NCBI GenBank assembly: GCA_027886175.1
Contig: JAJNNQ010000019.1
Coordinates: forward strand, 12,448,501-12,512,500
DNA: 64,000 nucleotides
Origin: Phylloscopus collybita
Taxonomy: Eukaryota > Chordata > Aves > Passeriformes > Phylloscopidae
Direction of reading: 5' to 3'
This document shows, in pieces, positions 40,296 through 54,113 of the stretch. A program made the position numbers and the translations under genes. Numbering within the stretch: position 1 is the stretch's first letter; each line of letters begins with the position of its first letter. Below the pieces are notes generated by a model. That model saw only the letters and a list, made by a program, of their open reading frames with translations. It ran no database searches and was not told the origin of the DNA.

Positions 40296-43200
40296 GCATT
40301 GCCACATCCCAGTTCCAGCTCCCAAACTGGTGGACAGCAGATACAGCAGTGCCTGTGATAAGGACAAAGTTCCTATTTCAAGTTTCAGTGGACCCAGACA
40401 CATTGGGACAGAGGAATGGACCCACCAGATCAAAGCACTACCCAGGACATCCCTGCTGTGCACTGCCAGTGCCAACTTCCTCCTGGACCTGTCACCTTAT
40501 CAGGCACACTCAGCACAGCTTACGTAAATATTTGCTCACTTTGGAGCAAATACTCCTTATCCAATTATCTTCCCAAGCAATGAGGAGGTGGGAAAGAGCC
40601 TTTTCTTAATGCCTCTGACATGATAAACATTCATCTGCAGTAACTGAGGCCTGGTACAGTCAGAGCCCTTACAGGGGAGGAGTGCTTAAGCAAATTATAT
40701 CTCAATGGAATCAATAGGACTTTGGCACTTGCTGAATGTTTAAGCACGTGCTGAAGTGTTTACTATTCAGCCCCTCATTTACTTCCCATTTAATTAAACA
40801 GAATCAGATTCTCACAGAAGTAAATCACAGGAGTTTTTCTCAAAGGAGTTTTCCCAGTTTGCAATAATTGAAGAGCTGATCTGATGTCCCAACTCTACAT
40901 CATTTTTTTAAACATTCAGGTATCTGGTTGTCTATCTACCTAACCTGTATTATTTTTGCCTCCAAAATTATAAACTATTCAAAGGAGAGATGCTGTCAGA
41001 AGCAGCCAAGAGGGACACAGGTTTCCTCAGTTACAAATGAAGTTCTGAGCCTTTGGTAAATGAAATGAAACTTTTCTGATGTAATTGTTGTTCAAGTCTA
41101 AGCTGATATAAGCATCTCTGCTACTCCTCATACAGGCAAGGATTTCTTTGGAAGTTTAGTGCTTCCACTCCAGATAAAAGCAAGTCATTTGCTGCTTTCA
41201 TCATGTCACTACTAATTTCCAAACAGTCAAACCTGCTGCTAATTTATTTACTGAACACTGAAGCCCTGTTAGCAGGGGCTGCTACTGAAACTGCTTTCTG
41301 GCCTTCGGCTTTTGTTTGTTGACAGCCTGATTTCCCAGTAGGCCATTTCCACCTGTGTTTCTGTTGTTTTTAGTGCATGTCTTTCTTTCTTCTTCCCAGT
41401 GAGTGTCTCCCAAATGGCTCCTGAAGGGTTTCTCATCTTCCCTCGCTCTCTCATCCCCTTCTCCCTCCCAGCTGCAAGGACTCTCAGCTCTGCTTTCAGT
41501 CATTCTGCAGTTAGTGGTTGTCTACACTGCTGAGCTCCCATGGGGCACTAATTTTTGTTTCAAGGACAAGATTCAAAAGAGTTTGCTACACACAGGTTGC
41601 AGGGTGCACCTTCAGATGTGCCTTCAAATAGACTTTGGAGATTTGAATATATCAGCTTCTGAAAATCAGTTTTTAAATTGCAAGGGAGGCCTATTAAGTG
41701 CTGTAAAAATTTTTTTTTGCTTTTCTATTTTAAAAGCTGCATTAAAAAAAAAGTGATTTTTTTTTCCTTCCTTTCTCCCATGACATTGGGTGGAAATAGA
41801 AGTTAGGAGACTGCCATTTCCCTTTAACTTCATGCATATCAAAGGCAGAGAGATGACAGGATAAAATGATTCAGAGAGTGGCCGGCATACTCGGTGTCTG
41901 GAGGAGCCAGTGAAGAAAGATATTGAGATGTTTCAGTGGTTTCTTTGCAACAAGTCAGTGTGCCAGGAGCTTTAAGTGTGCAAGAAAAGTTCTAAGATGA
42001 TTTCCTTGAATAGAAAAATTCAGAGGCTGCACAGCTCTAAGGATTTATATCTTGGGCTATTATTTTAATTTTGCACTTCTTGATACTCCCTTTATGTAAC
42101 TTCTGGTTTGCACTTAATTTATCTCAACCCCAGCAAGTGTAAATCTTGCTGAGATCCATTTGAGAGGACTCACAGCTACTCTCAACTACTGTCTGGTACA
42201 CTGGGCTTCAAAAATTCTCCTTTGCTTGCATGCTAAATTTAAGCGGGATTTTATGCCTCAGTTTTGAAGTCTTAGTTTCTAATAAAGTCCATAAATAAAA
42301 CTCAATACAATTGCTTATCTTTTGGCTTAAGCTTGGAACTGCAGACTAAGGGAGTCTTCTGGTTAAAACTGATGGGCCCTTGACTTCTCAAACTGGATGT
42401 TCATGTCTAGTCTGTACTTCCAATTTTTTTTTTTCTACTTTGCCTCAGTTTCTCACTTTTAAAACAGAGGTGGAAAGACCATCCTGCCCCAAACAGGCAC
42501 TGAAATTGTTCAGAGACAAATATTGGTGGGAGAATTTTCAAAACATCACTGTAGCCAAGTTCAGGGAGTGAAGCTCTGATGCTCAGTCCTGTGCCTGGAG
42601 GCCACCCCTGCACACACACCCAGAGGCTCAGCACTGCAGCTATCATCTACTGACCTTGAATGAGTCTCTTAGCTGCTGTGTCTTCCATTTCCCAATAATA
42701 TTGCAATAAGACTAATATTTACTTTCCTCACAGCCACATAGTAGTCAGAATGAATTAATGTTTATAAAGGACTTGGGAGCCCTTGGATGAATGGTCCCAT
42801 AGAAGTGCTAAGCAGAGCGTGCATTGTCATTTCCTTGTAGATAAATACAGATCATTTACATGGCTGTACAGAGCTGTTCACACAAGCATATGCAATGTCT
42901 CATCTCAGTGCACTCAGGGTAGCACAGGATAGGAGAACAAACCCAACAGTCCTTGACAATTCGTGTCATTTTGCTTTGAAACGAGTATATTTTCTGCGAG
43001 AACAGAGCTTATCATGTAATCTCCAATGAAAGTTATGTTCTGCCTTTTTACAGTTGCCATGATGCAAATGTCATTTGTACTCTCCTTCTTTATGAAAGTT
43101 AACAGTTATTTAAGAGATCAAAGTTAATTATCACTAAGGAGATCATTTTTACCTATCAACCCACTTTTGTAACCCCACTATCACAAGTAGAAGCTTTATG

Positions 43201-46200
43201 CTAATCAGTTTTCTAATTTCCATAAATTACTGATAGAATTACTTTTTCTTTCCAGCATGAAAGTAGATCTGTTGGTGAAAGCTCTTGAGAGGTAAAAAGA
43301 CAGAGAGAAAATGAGGTAAGGTGCATTTTCAAGAGTTTATCAGCTGAATGTAGTACCAAGAAAATAAAATCCAAATCATTAGTTTCATCACACCACAAAA
43401 CTTGTAGGTGCTGCAGCTTCCCTGCACTGCAGAAATCTGACACACACACATTGTTTCAATTTAACATGGTGATAGAATGGAAGTGAACGTGAGGATCACC
43501 GTGTGACCCTATTACATGTGAAGTGTCTCTATTAGAGCTGCAGAGACAGCATGCCAGAGGAGCTGAAATGTGTTGATAGAAACAAACAGATATACCTGTT
43601 TAAAAGCAGCAGTCAGAAGCTCTGCAGTGTGATCCAAGCATGTTCTGCTGGAGAGGGCAAAGTAGTCTGTCCTAGGGGAAGATGATATTAAGAAAGAAAC
43701 ACTTTCCACTCCATCGCAGCCCTTTCTATGCAGTGAGCTTGCCAAATGGAAGCTGCTGCTGCTGTGGAAGTTGTTACTGCTATGACTGACAGCTGCTGCA
43801 AAATAACCTCAGCTACAGCATGGAAGGAACAATAAGAAGTCAAAATGAAACAGATGCGGATATTTTGGGTATCCCCTTGGTCTAAAAGTTGAGTAAAATA
43901 ATTGCTTAGTAATTAACAAGCTTGTTGCTATGCTGCTGCAGCCTTTTAGACTGATGCTGATGAGTTCCAACATAAATTAAATAGTCTCCAACGCAGAGTC
44001 TACAACCTAAAGTTGTATCCATGCCTCACCTGAATGACTCCACACTTGTGGAGCTTCATTTGGAGATAGCAACAGAGCAGTTCACCTTCCAGTGGGCATC
44101 AGCAGATTTCTGTTTGACCACTACTCCCTAGAATAGAGAGGGATCTGCATTGTCCTCTTGATCACACTGAAGTCCCAATGTTTCCTGTCCTTGCCTCTGC
44201 ATCTGTGGCAGTTTCTGCAGCAGTGTTTTTAACCCATCTGAAGAGTCCAGCTGTTGGCCTGCCAGGTGCCTGAAGCACTTTCCCTGTCCAGGAAGGAACT
44301 GGCAACAAGGCAAAGCCCAGAGAGCCCAGTGGCATGACCAGCACCACATCCCCTCTCTCTGCCACAGGCACCCCACATCCCCCAGGGCACTGTCTGGGCA
44401 GCCCCACAACCCCAACAGGCTCCAGAGCTAAATGCAAGAGACACCTGAAAGCACCCCAGGAGCAGGCAGCCACAAAGGAGTGTGAAAGGGCCTGAGCTTC
44501 CCCCTGGCTGTGAGGTTTTGTGTCACTGCTTAGAGAAAAGCAACACAAAACTATATTCTCTCCTGGTTTTTTATTCCTTGACCTTCACCTCTCCGTCGCA
44601 CACGCACCTATTTCTCTTCAAACGCAGGAGCCACCCCATTGAAGTCAGCAGGACTCTCCTGGTGCTTCAAGCCAAGCATGCATATGCCTGGAACCAGTTG
44701 ATATTTACAGAAGGCTCCTTTGGAATTGGCTTTTGATTATACCACCTGTGTCAGAGGGTTGTTCCTTATTGCATTTGTGGACAGCGGGATCAGCGTGACT
44801 TGTTTCCACGTGAGAAAGATGGCAAAAGATTGCAAATATAACCTTTAACATTACAGGCCTTTTTTAACTGTCATGTACTGCACTGAACGGTGTATTTGTG
44901 GTTGAAAGGGAGCATAAACTATGATGCAGAACACTAAAGGATTGAGAAAATGTAACCTTTGAGCGGGTGGTTGGGGTTTTATTATCCCATTTATTTATTC
45001 TGCTGGATATCTGTAGGATAATATGATCAATGAGTTGGAATCCTTCTTGTTTCTACCAACAACAAATCAAACCATTAATAGGCCAATAAAACCCCAGGAT
45101 TTGGAGAGAGGGGAGGAGGGGAAGTAATTGCATTGTTCTGATGCTAACGAGGCACATCTATCTTGAAATAACTGATTAAAGCTGGTGTTGACACAAGGCC
45201 TTTGCACTAAAAAAAAAACAAACCTCAGAACAAGGTGTGTAGTGCTGGGGTCCCAGTGGCAGCCCTGTGTTTTCTGCATGTGCTGTGCAATGGGATGTGG
45301 GAAGCACCTGTCTGGGGGAAATTCATCCTGCTTAACCCTCTCTGTGCCCCAGGGGGACAGGCTGGCAGTGCAGGGACAGGAGCACACAGGGTTCACAGGG
45401 CATGATGTGTGGCTGATAAATAGTTCCACAGCTGTGTGATTGCATAATGATAGCCACATTCATTCACCTGCCTATCAAAAGAGATGCATTAAAGTTTGAG
45501 CTCTCTTCCCCTGGGTCCATGGAGAGACATTTGAGTGTTAGCTTATAGTCTTTAACATTCCTCCTAGCAGTGGGCTAAGTGCAGTGGGGTTAAACAGAGT
45601 CCCTTTTGCTTAGTAACCCATTAGCTAATGGGTGTGTAAGCCCATCAATTTGCTGTTTATTCCCTAACCCCATTAGGGTACACCTGCTGTGCATAAAAAA
45701 TACACCTGACAAATCAGAGTGATAGTTGAAATAAAATAAATATCAAGTGTTGTTATAGCTGATCCACAGTGTTTAAGGCAGAAAGGGCATAACAGTGATT
45801 TGTGATGGCAGAACAAAATAGCTCGTGCTGGCTCATGGTAGCTCGAGCAGGTTGATATAAATCCCCCTGTGCTCACCTGCGGGCTCCAGAACTCGGATGC
45901 CTCCTTCCCCAGCCCCACAGGCCCCTCCAGAGGGCTGGATTTCACCTTCAAATGCCATCTCCAAGCAATGCCTTCTGCAGAGCCACAGCGCTGCTAAGTG
46001 ATAAATTAATTATTTGGGGGAGGGAGGGTGGGAGCTCACAGGCTGCTCTCCTGCGAAGGCAGCCAGAAGCTTCAAATCTGTCTGGGGTACCAGGCCATTT
46101 GTTTTGTCACTTCATGGGCTTTATTTATTTATTTATCTTGCAGCTCGCCCTGTGATTAAAACTGTTGAAACAGCTGTTAGCTGGTAGCAACTTCCCTGTT

Positions 46201-49200
46201 GCTGTTTTCTGCTGTCAGTCAGGGGCTGTGGCAGGGATGGGAGCTGCCCTGAGCTGCTCCTCTGGGCCAGGGGCAGGAGCATTCCCAGCCACCCCTGTCC
46301 CCATCCCTACAGCAGCCCCACTGCACAAAGAAAAACTCCAGCAGTGAACCTGTGGGGCTCGCTGCCAAAAAATGTTACTGAAATGAAGGTACTGTCAGTT
46401 AATGGATTAAAACAGGGCTTTTATTTTTAAAAAAAGAGCACCATCAGCACTGACTGGGGAGGCTGATGACAGTAAGATGAGCAAGGTGGCTCAAGATGGT
46501 CAATCCAGTGTGGAAAACTCCCTGGGGCAAATGAATGGGCTTTGAACATGCCAGGATTGGGCCTTAAGGAAAGGAGCTGGATGCCCTCTGCCATCAGGGT
46601 GGCTGAGCAGCCAGGCCAGGTGGAGAACACACAGGCAGAGGATGATTAACATCTAGGACAGCAGAGGATGGAGAAGCCTTGCAATCTCTCTGGTGGGGAA
46701 ATATGCCTAGAAAGCCTCTCAGGCTGAGGAAGGCTGAGGACCAGGTCTGGGCAAACGATGTAACCTCAGGTGTGCAGGAGGCTGTGACCACAAACACTTT
46801 TGCTGTTGAAGAAAACAAATGTACAGGCTTTCTGCAATCCCTCAGGCACCTCAGGGCTGGCAGTGCTGGCTGAGACAGGGCCACTCATGGCTGCTAAACA
46901 CACAGCTGAGCAAGCTGAAAAGCTCAACTTGAGGTTAAAAAAAAAAAGAGGGTGAGTGAGAAAGAGAGACCAGGTCAGCCCAGCCCTGCAGTGGAGCCAG
47001 TGAATTGCCAAAATCCTCAGACTACATTAAGGTGATGGAGAGAGAGTTTGGGAATCTGGCTTGGGTTGCCTGGACTAGATTGCAAGTGCTGCTGATGCAC
47101 CAAGGAGCAGTGATAAAATGAACAAAGCAAGTCATTGCTCTTGGCTTGCATTATCCACAGGCTTTGGCATTTTCCAGCCCAGTGCCTGCCTCTGCCTTCC
47201 TGGCCCACTGCTGCTCTTACTTTTACATCATGACTGTCGAGGAGTGTATCATTCATAACATCCCTATGACAGAGAGATTCCTTTTTAAATGCTTGGGGAG
47301 ATGGAGGGCTACAAACCCTGGGAAATCAGCTATACCTAATATATTATGTAGAAGTTCTGTAATCATTATTGAACTAAAGTGCATTGAGTAAGTGGATAAA
47401 ATCAGTCCCACTGTAGCATAAGTCTCCAGAGATCACAGATAAAAATGCCTCGCACTTAAGCAGAAAAAGGTAACAAAATATTTCCAGTCCCAGCAACAGC
47501 ATTTTCCCCTCTATATAAATAGGGAACCCTCAGGAGAAGGCAATGATGCAGCAGAGGTTGAAGGCAAAGTTAATGGTGGCGAGGTTGGGGAGCGAGGCAG
47601 TGCCTGGGGCAGGCTGGGTGAGCAGTGTGAGCAAAGCTCCCTGGAAAAGAGGCAAGAGGCAGAGCCCTCCCTGGCAGGGCTGCTGGGCAGGGAGACAGTG
47701 GGCAGGACCCTGCAAAGCTGGGGGGCACAGTGTGGGTCTGGCACAGAGTGGAAATGAAATTTTCGTGCTCCCTTTTCCTCTAGACTCTGCAGAGAAGTCA
47801 ATTTTTATGACCAGGGTCACCTTGGCCCTTGCTTCCCATGGCTCTCACAATTTCTCACCTGAACACATGCAGGGGAACAAACACAGCTGCATTTTTGTGC
47901 CTCCTGTGCTAAGGTCTGGTCTGAGCTGCTGCCCCCCTACAGGGAGCATCCTCAGTGGTGAATTTATCCTGAGTTGTTCTCAACCAGATAACTGAGCCCC
48001 TCAAGAGTCCTTCCCTTTTTCATGTGCTTGGCCAAGAGCTGCCAGTGAGTCACCACAGCATGGTGAGACTCTGGCAAAGCTGCTGAAACTTTTGAAAGGA
48101 CTCACAATAAAAGATACATTTTGGCATGAATAAATGTGGCCAAATTAGGGACTCATATTATTTAACAAAAAAGAAAAAGGAGACAATTTCATTCCCTTAC
48201 ACAAAGCAAAGTTAAGTTGGACTGGCCCATATAGAACAGTCTATGATATGTTTCAGGAAAGTGTTAAACTATCATCTAAATAATTTTTTTCATTGAGTTT
48301 TTCAAATGTACATACATATTAGTGATGAAGTTTGGGTTTTTCATTGAAAATAAGGGGGGAAATACATGTTAGGCCAATGTACTTGCTATTCCTGTTGTCG
48401 ACCCACACCAAAAAACCACCTAGAACTGCAATCCCTGCTGTTAGGCTGCAGCCTGGGTACTCGGCATTCCTGTCCTGGAATTACTTTATTAAAATTTTCT
48501 AAGGTGTGTTTGTTCTCATGGCCTGCCAATCATGTTGGAGCAGTGCCATAAGCTCTGGTCTAGCTCTGTCCTCAAGGGCACCAAGGGGAGGAAGAGTGAA
48601 GAGGGCTGTGGAGGTGGAACTATTACTTATTTATCTAAAGTATTGACCTGACCTCCGCTACTGAAATATCAGCATCGGATGCTGGGGAAAAGAGATGCCA
48701 GAGCCAGCACCTGCTGGGAAGAAAACAGAGATGTCAAATGGGGCCCAAATCAGTCATTGTTTCATTGAGACAATGGTGCTGGGGCAGGCAGGAGGTGGCA
48801 AATGACAGGAAGGAGTGAGTACAACTGGTGGGTGGACAAGGGGGCAGGGACCAGCTGACCAAGAGTCTCAAGGAACCCAGTGTCAGGTGCTCAGCACCTC
48901 TGAGATGTGACCTTACTGTATTTAGTGGGATTGAAATGTTCACTGTTAGGATTTGCACATTTTTATCAGTAAATGATAGTTGTTTTTGTGAAGGGAGAAG
49001 AAGAGAGTAGCAAGTGATGCTTCTGTAATGTTGCTGTGGATGGGGAATGTGGTTTTTGCTGAAGCACTTCCCAAAACTTCTGCCCTGTGGAATTGAAGGA
49101 GTCTGGAGCTGAGTTGGGGGCCAGGGACTCTGTGGGAGGCTGCAACCCATCTGTAGCACAGCAGCACAATGTGAATATTTGCGAGGGGACTGGGGAGCAA

Positions 49201-51044
49201 GGGGCAGTAAACAGGAAGGAGCTCAGGAAATCAAATGAATAACATCAAATGTGTCTTCAGCTGCCTCGTGCAATGACAGAGAGGCTGTGGTGCTAAGCAG
49301 AGTTACATAAATGATTACACAACACAGCTGTGGCAAAAGCCTGGAGAGACTCTAAAGGGAATAACCAGACACAGACAAGGCCAGGAAACTCACAGTGAAG
49401 GAACTTCATCTTGCTGAGGTTCCTTGAATAAAAAACCAGAGACATGCCCACATAAAATTACAGCCAATCCCACTGCCAGGAGCAGATCATTCAGTCAAAA
49501 TGACTTCTAAAAATATGAAAGAAGCCACAACTTAGAGGGTAGCAGTAAGTCACCTCCTTATACACCTTTTGTCACATTTCCCTGTGTGGTGACAGATGAC
49601 AGGGCCCATCACAGGCCACGTGTCTCACTCAGCCACACCTGGATGTGCACCCTGCACCTGGTCCTCATGCTTTGGAGGGCTTCAGAGGGTTTTCTTCTGG
49701 TATCAGAAAAGCCATTTGCCCTCTATTACAGTCCTGTCCCCCAGCTGGGCTCGGTTTGGACTGTCAGAACACCACTGGGGCTGCCCGGCAGACTCCCCAA
49801 CATCTGAGCTTTGCAGCCTCCTGCCATCCTAACCCCCCTTTCTTGTTAAATGTGACTCAAACAAATGAAATTAAATTTAAATTTCAAACAAATCCATTGT
49901 CTCTGGATCCAAAAGGCTGAAGAAGAGTTCTTGTTCTGCTGTACCTGCTGTACCAGGTTATACTACATCCTGAATTTAATCCCACAGCCTGCTTTTCAGA
50001 TACACTGACCCAACATCCTTGTAGTTGGGTCTGCCAATATTCCCACCATTTGAAAGAGAACCAGGAGAATTATCTCAGACAGAAAAAACAGATCTCTTGT
50101 GCTGACAGAATAAACACATTTGGGGTCTGACTTTGCCAACATCTCTCCTTTCTCTAAGTACTGGAGTGGATCTGCTCATATTTAAGAGATACCCCAACAC
50201 TTCACAATGCAAGAAGCCACTTCCAGCAGCTTATGTTTTAGCAACTTCATTTTTTTAAAAGTAAGTTTTAATTTAAACTGAAATACCCAGCATTCCTATT
50301 CCTTCCTTGGAGCCTTGCATTTGGTCTAGTTCTTAAAGATCTGTATGACAGAGAAATTAAGTGCCACTGTGTCAGCCCTCCATATGCCAGAGGTAAAATT
50401 CCTCCTGTCCTCTCCTGACAGAGGGGTACAGAGTGAAACAGAATGCCTGGAACCAATCTAGCAGCTGATGGATTTGTCACTTAGGAAGAGTGGAAGAATG
50501 GAAACCCTTTGTGGGAGCCTCCTTTGTGGCCAAGGAGCTCAGCACAGGTAGATGCTGTTCTTGGAGCTGGCCCTGAGCAGTCACTGCACACCTGGACGTG
50601 CTGCCATTGACACAAATAGCACCAAGATGAAAACTCCCAACTCCCTGGGTCTCTGGCACGGGGTAGGATGTGCCAGGTGCTCCATGATCATTGTGTTTAG
50701 AGAGAGACAGCTCTTGCTGCTGAGCACCTAAAGCCAAATGTGACCCTGAAATCCACTAGAAAGAATATGTTGGTCCTTTGGGCAAACAGCAGACTGAAAC
50801 AATGGAAATAATAAGATTAACAGGATGAGCATTCACCATTCTGAGTGAGGATCCTTTGAAAGCCATTAGAGACAGAGGGAAAGGTTTCAGTGCATCAGAA
50901 TTCACCACATTTCACTGTGTAATTCCATGAATTTCTGTCTCTCCTTAATTTCAGGAAGACAAATCAGTAGCCTCTGGCTTCTATTTTTTTTTTCCTCATC
51001 TACTCACTAGCAGAGGCAGAAAAATAAACACACAACTAGGAGCT
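40296..51044. other. Intergenic DNA immediately downstream of EBF1, no gene supported
   Basis: Two GC-richer patches at about 44200-44480 and 47560-47730 give overlapping frames on both strands (up to 150 codons at 47543-47995 plus) without domain signatures. The rest is AT-rich. No tRNA-type B box or other RNA gene signature was noticed by eye. Confidence 0.65.
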
Positions 51045-51066
51045 GTATTCACAGACAGGAAGTAAC

Positions 51067-51072
51067 TTTAAT
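51067..51072 (-). promoter_or_regulatory. Candidate distal polyadenylation signal of EBF1 (ATTAAA)
   Basis: ATTAAA on the transcript strand is followed within 10-30 bases by TGTCTGTG, a plausible downstream element. It was chosen as the distal end because the AT-rich texture of the UTR stops near here. Confidence 0.35.
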
Positions 51073-52959
51073 TAAATATTGTGAAAGTTGAAAAGTTTTT
51101 ACAGCTTGAATTTCTGCAAAAAAATTATAACAATCTCTACAGTAGTTAGTTTCTCTAACAATAGAACTGTACAGTGTGTGTGTCTATTCAAAAAGATTTA
51201 GATAAGAAGGTGAAAGGTTAGTAGTTTCAGAGATGACTTCATTTTAGCTGCATCCTAGTACAACTGTGAGGAAATAGGCATTACTTTATGCAATCCAGTC
51301 ATTGTGAAGCTTCACCTTGTTAAAACTGAAATCTGAATGTTTCCACTTAAAGCCATATTCTGTAAACAGCTGCATCTTTTACTTTGTAAAAGACAAAGGG
51401 TGGTGCAGGGGGAGATTTTTTGATCAATTCCCATTCATCAGATCACGATAAATAGCTGCAAAAGAACGGAATTATGCACATTGTCAAAAGGTCTTTGGAC
51501 ACTGAGAGACTACAAATGTGGCTAAAGTGGTGTCAGAACTGCCAGGACTGGGTGGAGCTCTACGAGAGTAATTGACGGTGTCACTGGACAAAATATGGCT
51601 TTAAATTTGATTACATTGTCGTGCTGTTGCTTATTATGTGAATTAGAATAATCGCTTGGAATACAGAGAAGCAATAAACTGATGTCTCTCACATTTTTTC
51701 CAGTTTTCTCTTCTTTTATTTTCTCACCATGAAAAAAAAAAATCCTGTTTTTTCTTTCCCTTCCCCCCAAAGATCACACTGTGACATTCTAGTGAAAACC
51801 ATTGCAAAATTCATACAGGAAGCATGCACAGTTGCAGCATCGTTGTAAATGATTTCTTGCTCGACTAGAAAAAAGTTATATTGTTTTAAGGTAACAAAAC
51901 AGTTCTTTTGTGCTTTTCAATTCCTTTTTTTTTTTCTTAGAATGTTAGTGATGATTGACAGTTCTGGTGCACAGTACAATGTACAAGTGAAATGAATATG
52001 ATTTGCATTGTTAAGGCATCCAATCTGCTGGTTTATATTTATGTGAAAGACAGAGAAATATACAAGCAGACTTAAGAAAGAAAGTATTTTCATTGAGTTC
52101 TATGAAGTTTCTCCCCATATTTAATGCACAAAAATGCGTCACTCCAAAGAGGAGAAATCCCATGCATATTAATAGAGTAAAACAGCATTAGTTTTTGTTA
52201 AGCCTCAAAAGCAAAGGATACATTTTTTTTTAAATCTACATAACTAAATGCTACAAGAATAATATGCTACTTTTTGCCATATATTGGAAAAAACTTCTTA
52301 ACTTACAAATAATACAAAAATAGACAATGGCTTTTGGGTGGAAATTAAAAAAAAAATGGAAGCATGGTTTTAAACAATACTAAAAAAAACCAACCCTATA
52401 AATGAAATGTATTAAAATCACATTTAAACAGCTAATACAACGGTGAATGACCAAACAAATCAGCACTTTTCACATAGCAAACATACACAATAAAATAAAC
52501 TTGTAGGGGACAAAAGCAATGTACAAATTCCGAAGATAAATACATTATTTATATGGATATTTTACAAAATCCCCCGTAAAACAAACAAACAAAAAACAGA
52601 AACAAAAAGCTTTTTTTTTCTTTAATTAATTTGCAAGTATGTGCAAGCTAAAGGTAGTGAGCTCTTTTTGCAAAATATGCAGTAAAATTCTTTTTTTTCT
52701 TTTTGTGATATTGAAAAACTGTCTTAAGACATTAAAATGTATAAATAGAACAACAACTTTGGCAAAAAATCACAAAAAATCTACAGTATTTATAACTACA
52801 TACAAAACACAACAGCAAAGAAAAAATATCAGGTAATGCATCTTCAGAGCTTTGCTGCCTCTTTGACTAATAATTTTTTAAGAACACTTCCCAGATAACG
52901 ATAGCAAAACTTTTTTTTTTTTGTCGTAAAACAGAAGCTATGGTTTTGATTTGAAACCC

Positions 52960-53424
52960 CCGCCCCCAAACTCATGTTGCACTACTCAAAAGCAGTTCCC
53001 TGTCCTGGATAGAGCGTGGTACCAACTGGGAGGGTCGACTGATACAGGAAGGATGCCAGTGGGAGCTTGGGCCAGGAGAGATTTTGGGTGGGGAGGGTGC
53101 AAACCCCGCCTGAGGCTGTGCCCGGGCTGCCCCAGCAGAAGCAGCAGGGCAGGGGGAGAGGGGCCACGCTGGAATCCCCCCAGGGATGGCCCAGCCTGTG
53201 CCCCCCGTGCCAAACCCAAAGGGCAGAGCCCAGGTGAGGCTGTGCTTGGGGAAGGGGAGCGTTTGGAGGGTCTGAGATGTCACCCAAAAAGAGAGGGGTC
53301 TGTGCTCACCTCCTCCTGCAGCTCTGGCATTGCAGCTGCAGGCACTGGGTTTGCCATCCCACAGGAAAGGTTTTTGATATTTCCATCCTCACCTTCCCCT
53401 CTGCCAGTTTTGGGCCAAGTTGGA
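52960..53424. repeat. GC-rich block inside the EBF1 3' UTR, possible insertion
   Basis: About 460 bases are clearly richer in G and C than the UTR on either side, and several overlapping open frames occur simply because AT-rich stop codons are scarce. The right edge abuts a CR1-like 3' tail, so the block may be the body or transduced flank of a retroposon, or a separate insertion. I do not recognise the sequence and see no protein domain in its frames. Confidence 0.4.
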
Positions 53425-53463
53425 CCTTAAGGTCCCCTTCCAGCCTGGTGTTCTGGGATGAAC
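53425..53463 (+). repeat. CR1 LINE 3' tail remnant (plus orientation)
   Basis: The motif GGACCTTAAGGTCCCCTTCC followed by AGCCTGGTGTTCTGGGATGA resembles the conserved end of avian CR1 elements, where GGTCCCTTCCAACC precedes ATTCTATGA repeats. The orientation is plus, antisense to EBF1. No reverse transcriptase coding sequence is visible. Confidence 0.6.
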
Positions 53464-54096
53464 TTTTCCTGTTGTATTATTTACACAATTTTTCAGCCTG
53501 ATATTAAAGACAGAGGTTACTAATCCCACCCCTCACCCTGCCCTCATAATCCAAAAATATCAGCTTTCTAGGGAGTGATATCTATTTAATCAGAACATTA
53601 AAAATGCATCATATCAGCAAGTCACCACTGGATAAGCAACATATATGAGCCGACCCTTAATTAAATGGCCATAATTCTTCTACTAAAAACTAACTGGCAC
53701 TTCTATTCTGTCCCATACAGACTTGTATGTAAATGACACCACTTTATTCTTCTTTACACAGCTTTTTTTTAAAAAAATCATAAATTAAAAATGTGGAGTT
53801 CCATCTCTAGTGTCCCTTGTGTAATTGTATGACTTATAAAAGACAAATGGTGTTGAGTTAAATCAAGCCTTAAAAAAAAAAGCAACACAAGAAACCAGAA
53901 GGAAATAAAAGCAAGCCCCCACCCCCAGAAAAAAAAAAAGTGGATTTTTTATCAACATACAATAAATATATCTCCCAGGTATTTGGGATGGACAACTCGA
54001 ATCAACACCTTGCAATTGTGGATTGTTAATTTCAGTATTTGCAAGGATGGTGATTTTTGTTTTGTTTAAAAATCTGCAGTTATTGTAAGATCCTTC

Positions 54097-54113
54097 TTTA
54101 TTTCTTTTTTATT
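54097..54113 (-). promoter_or_regulatory. Paired proximal polyadenylation hexamers in the EBF1 3' UTR
   Basis: Two AATAAA hexamers sit on the transcript strand about 105-120 bases after the stop codon. They could produce a very short 3' UTR isoform. Use is unproven, and AT-rich DNA gives such hexamers by chance. Confidence 0.35.

Noticed and set aside
47543..47995. 150-codon plus-strand frame
   Set aside because: It lies in a GC-richer patch where stops are scarce. Opposite-strand frames of 96 codons overlap it. No domain is seen.
52951..53430. 159-codon plus-strand frame inside the EBF1 3' UTR
   Set aside because: It is antisense to EBF1 within the GC-rich block, overlaps opposite-strand frames and has no domain; explained by composition.
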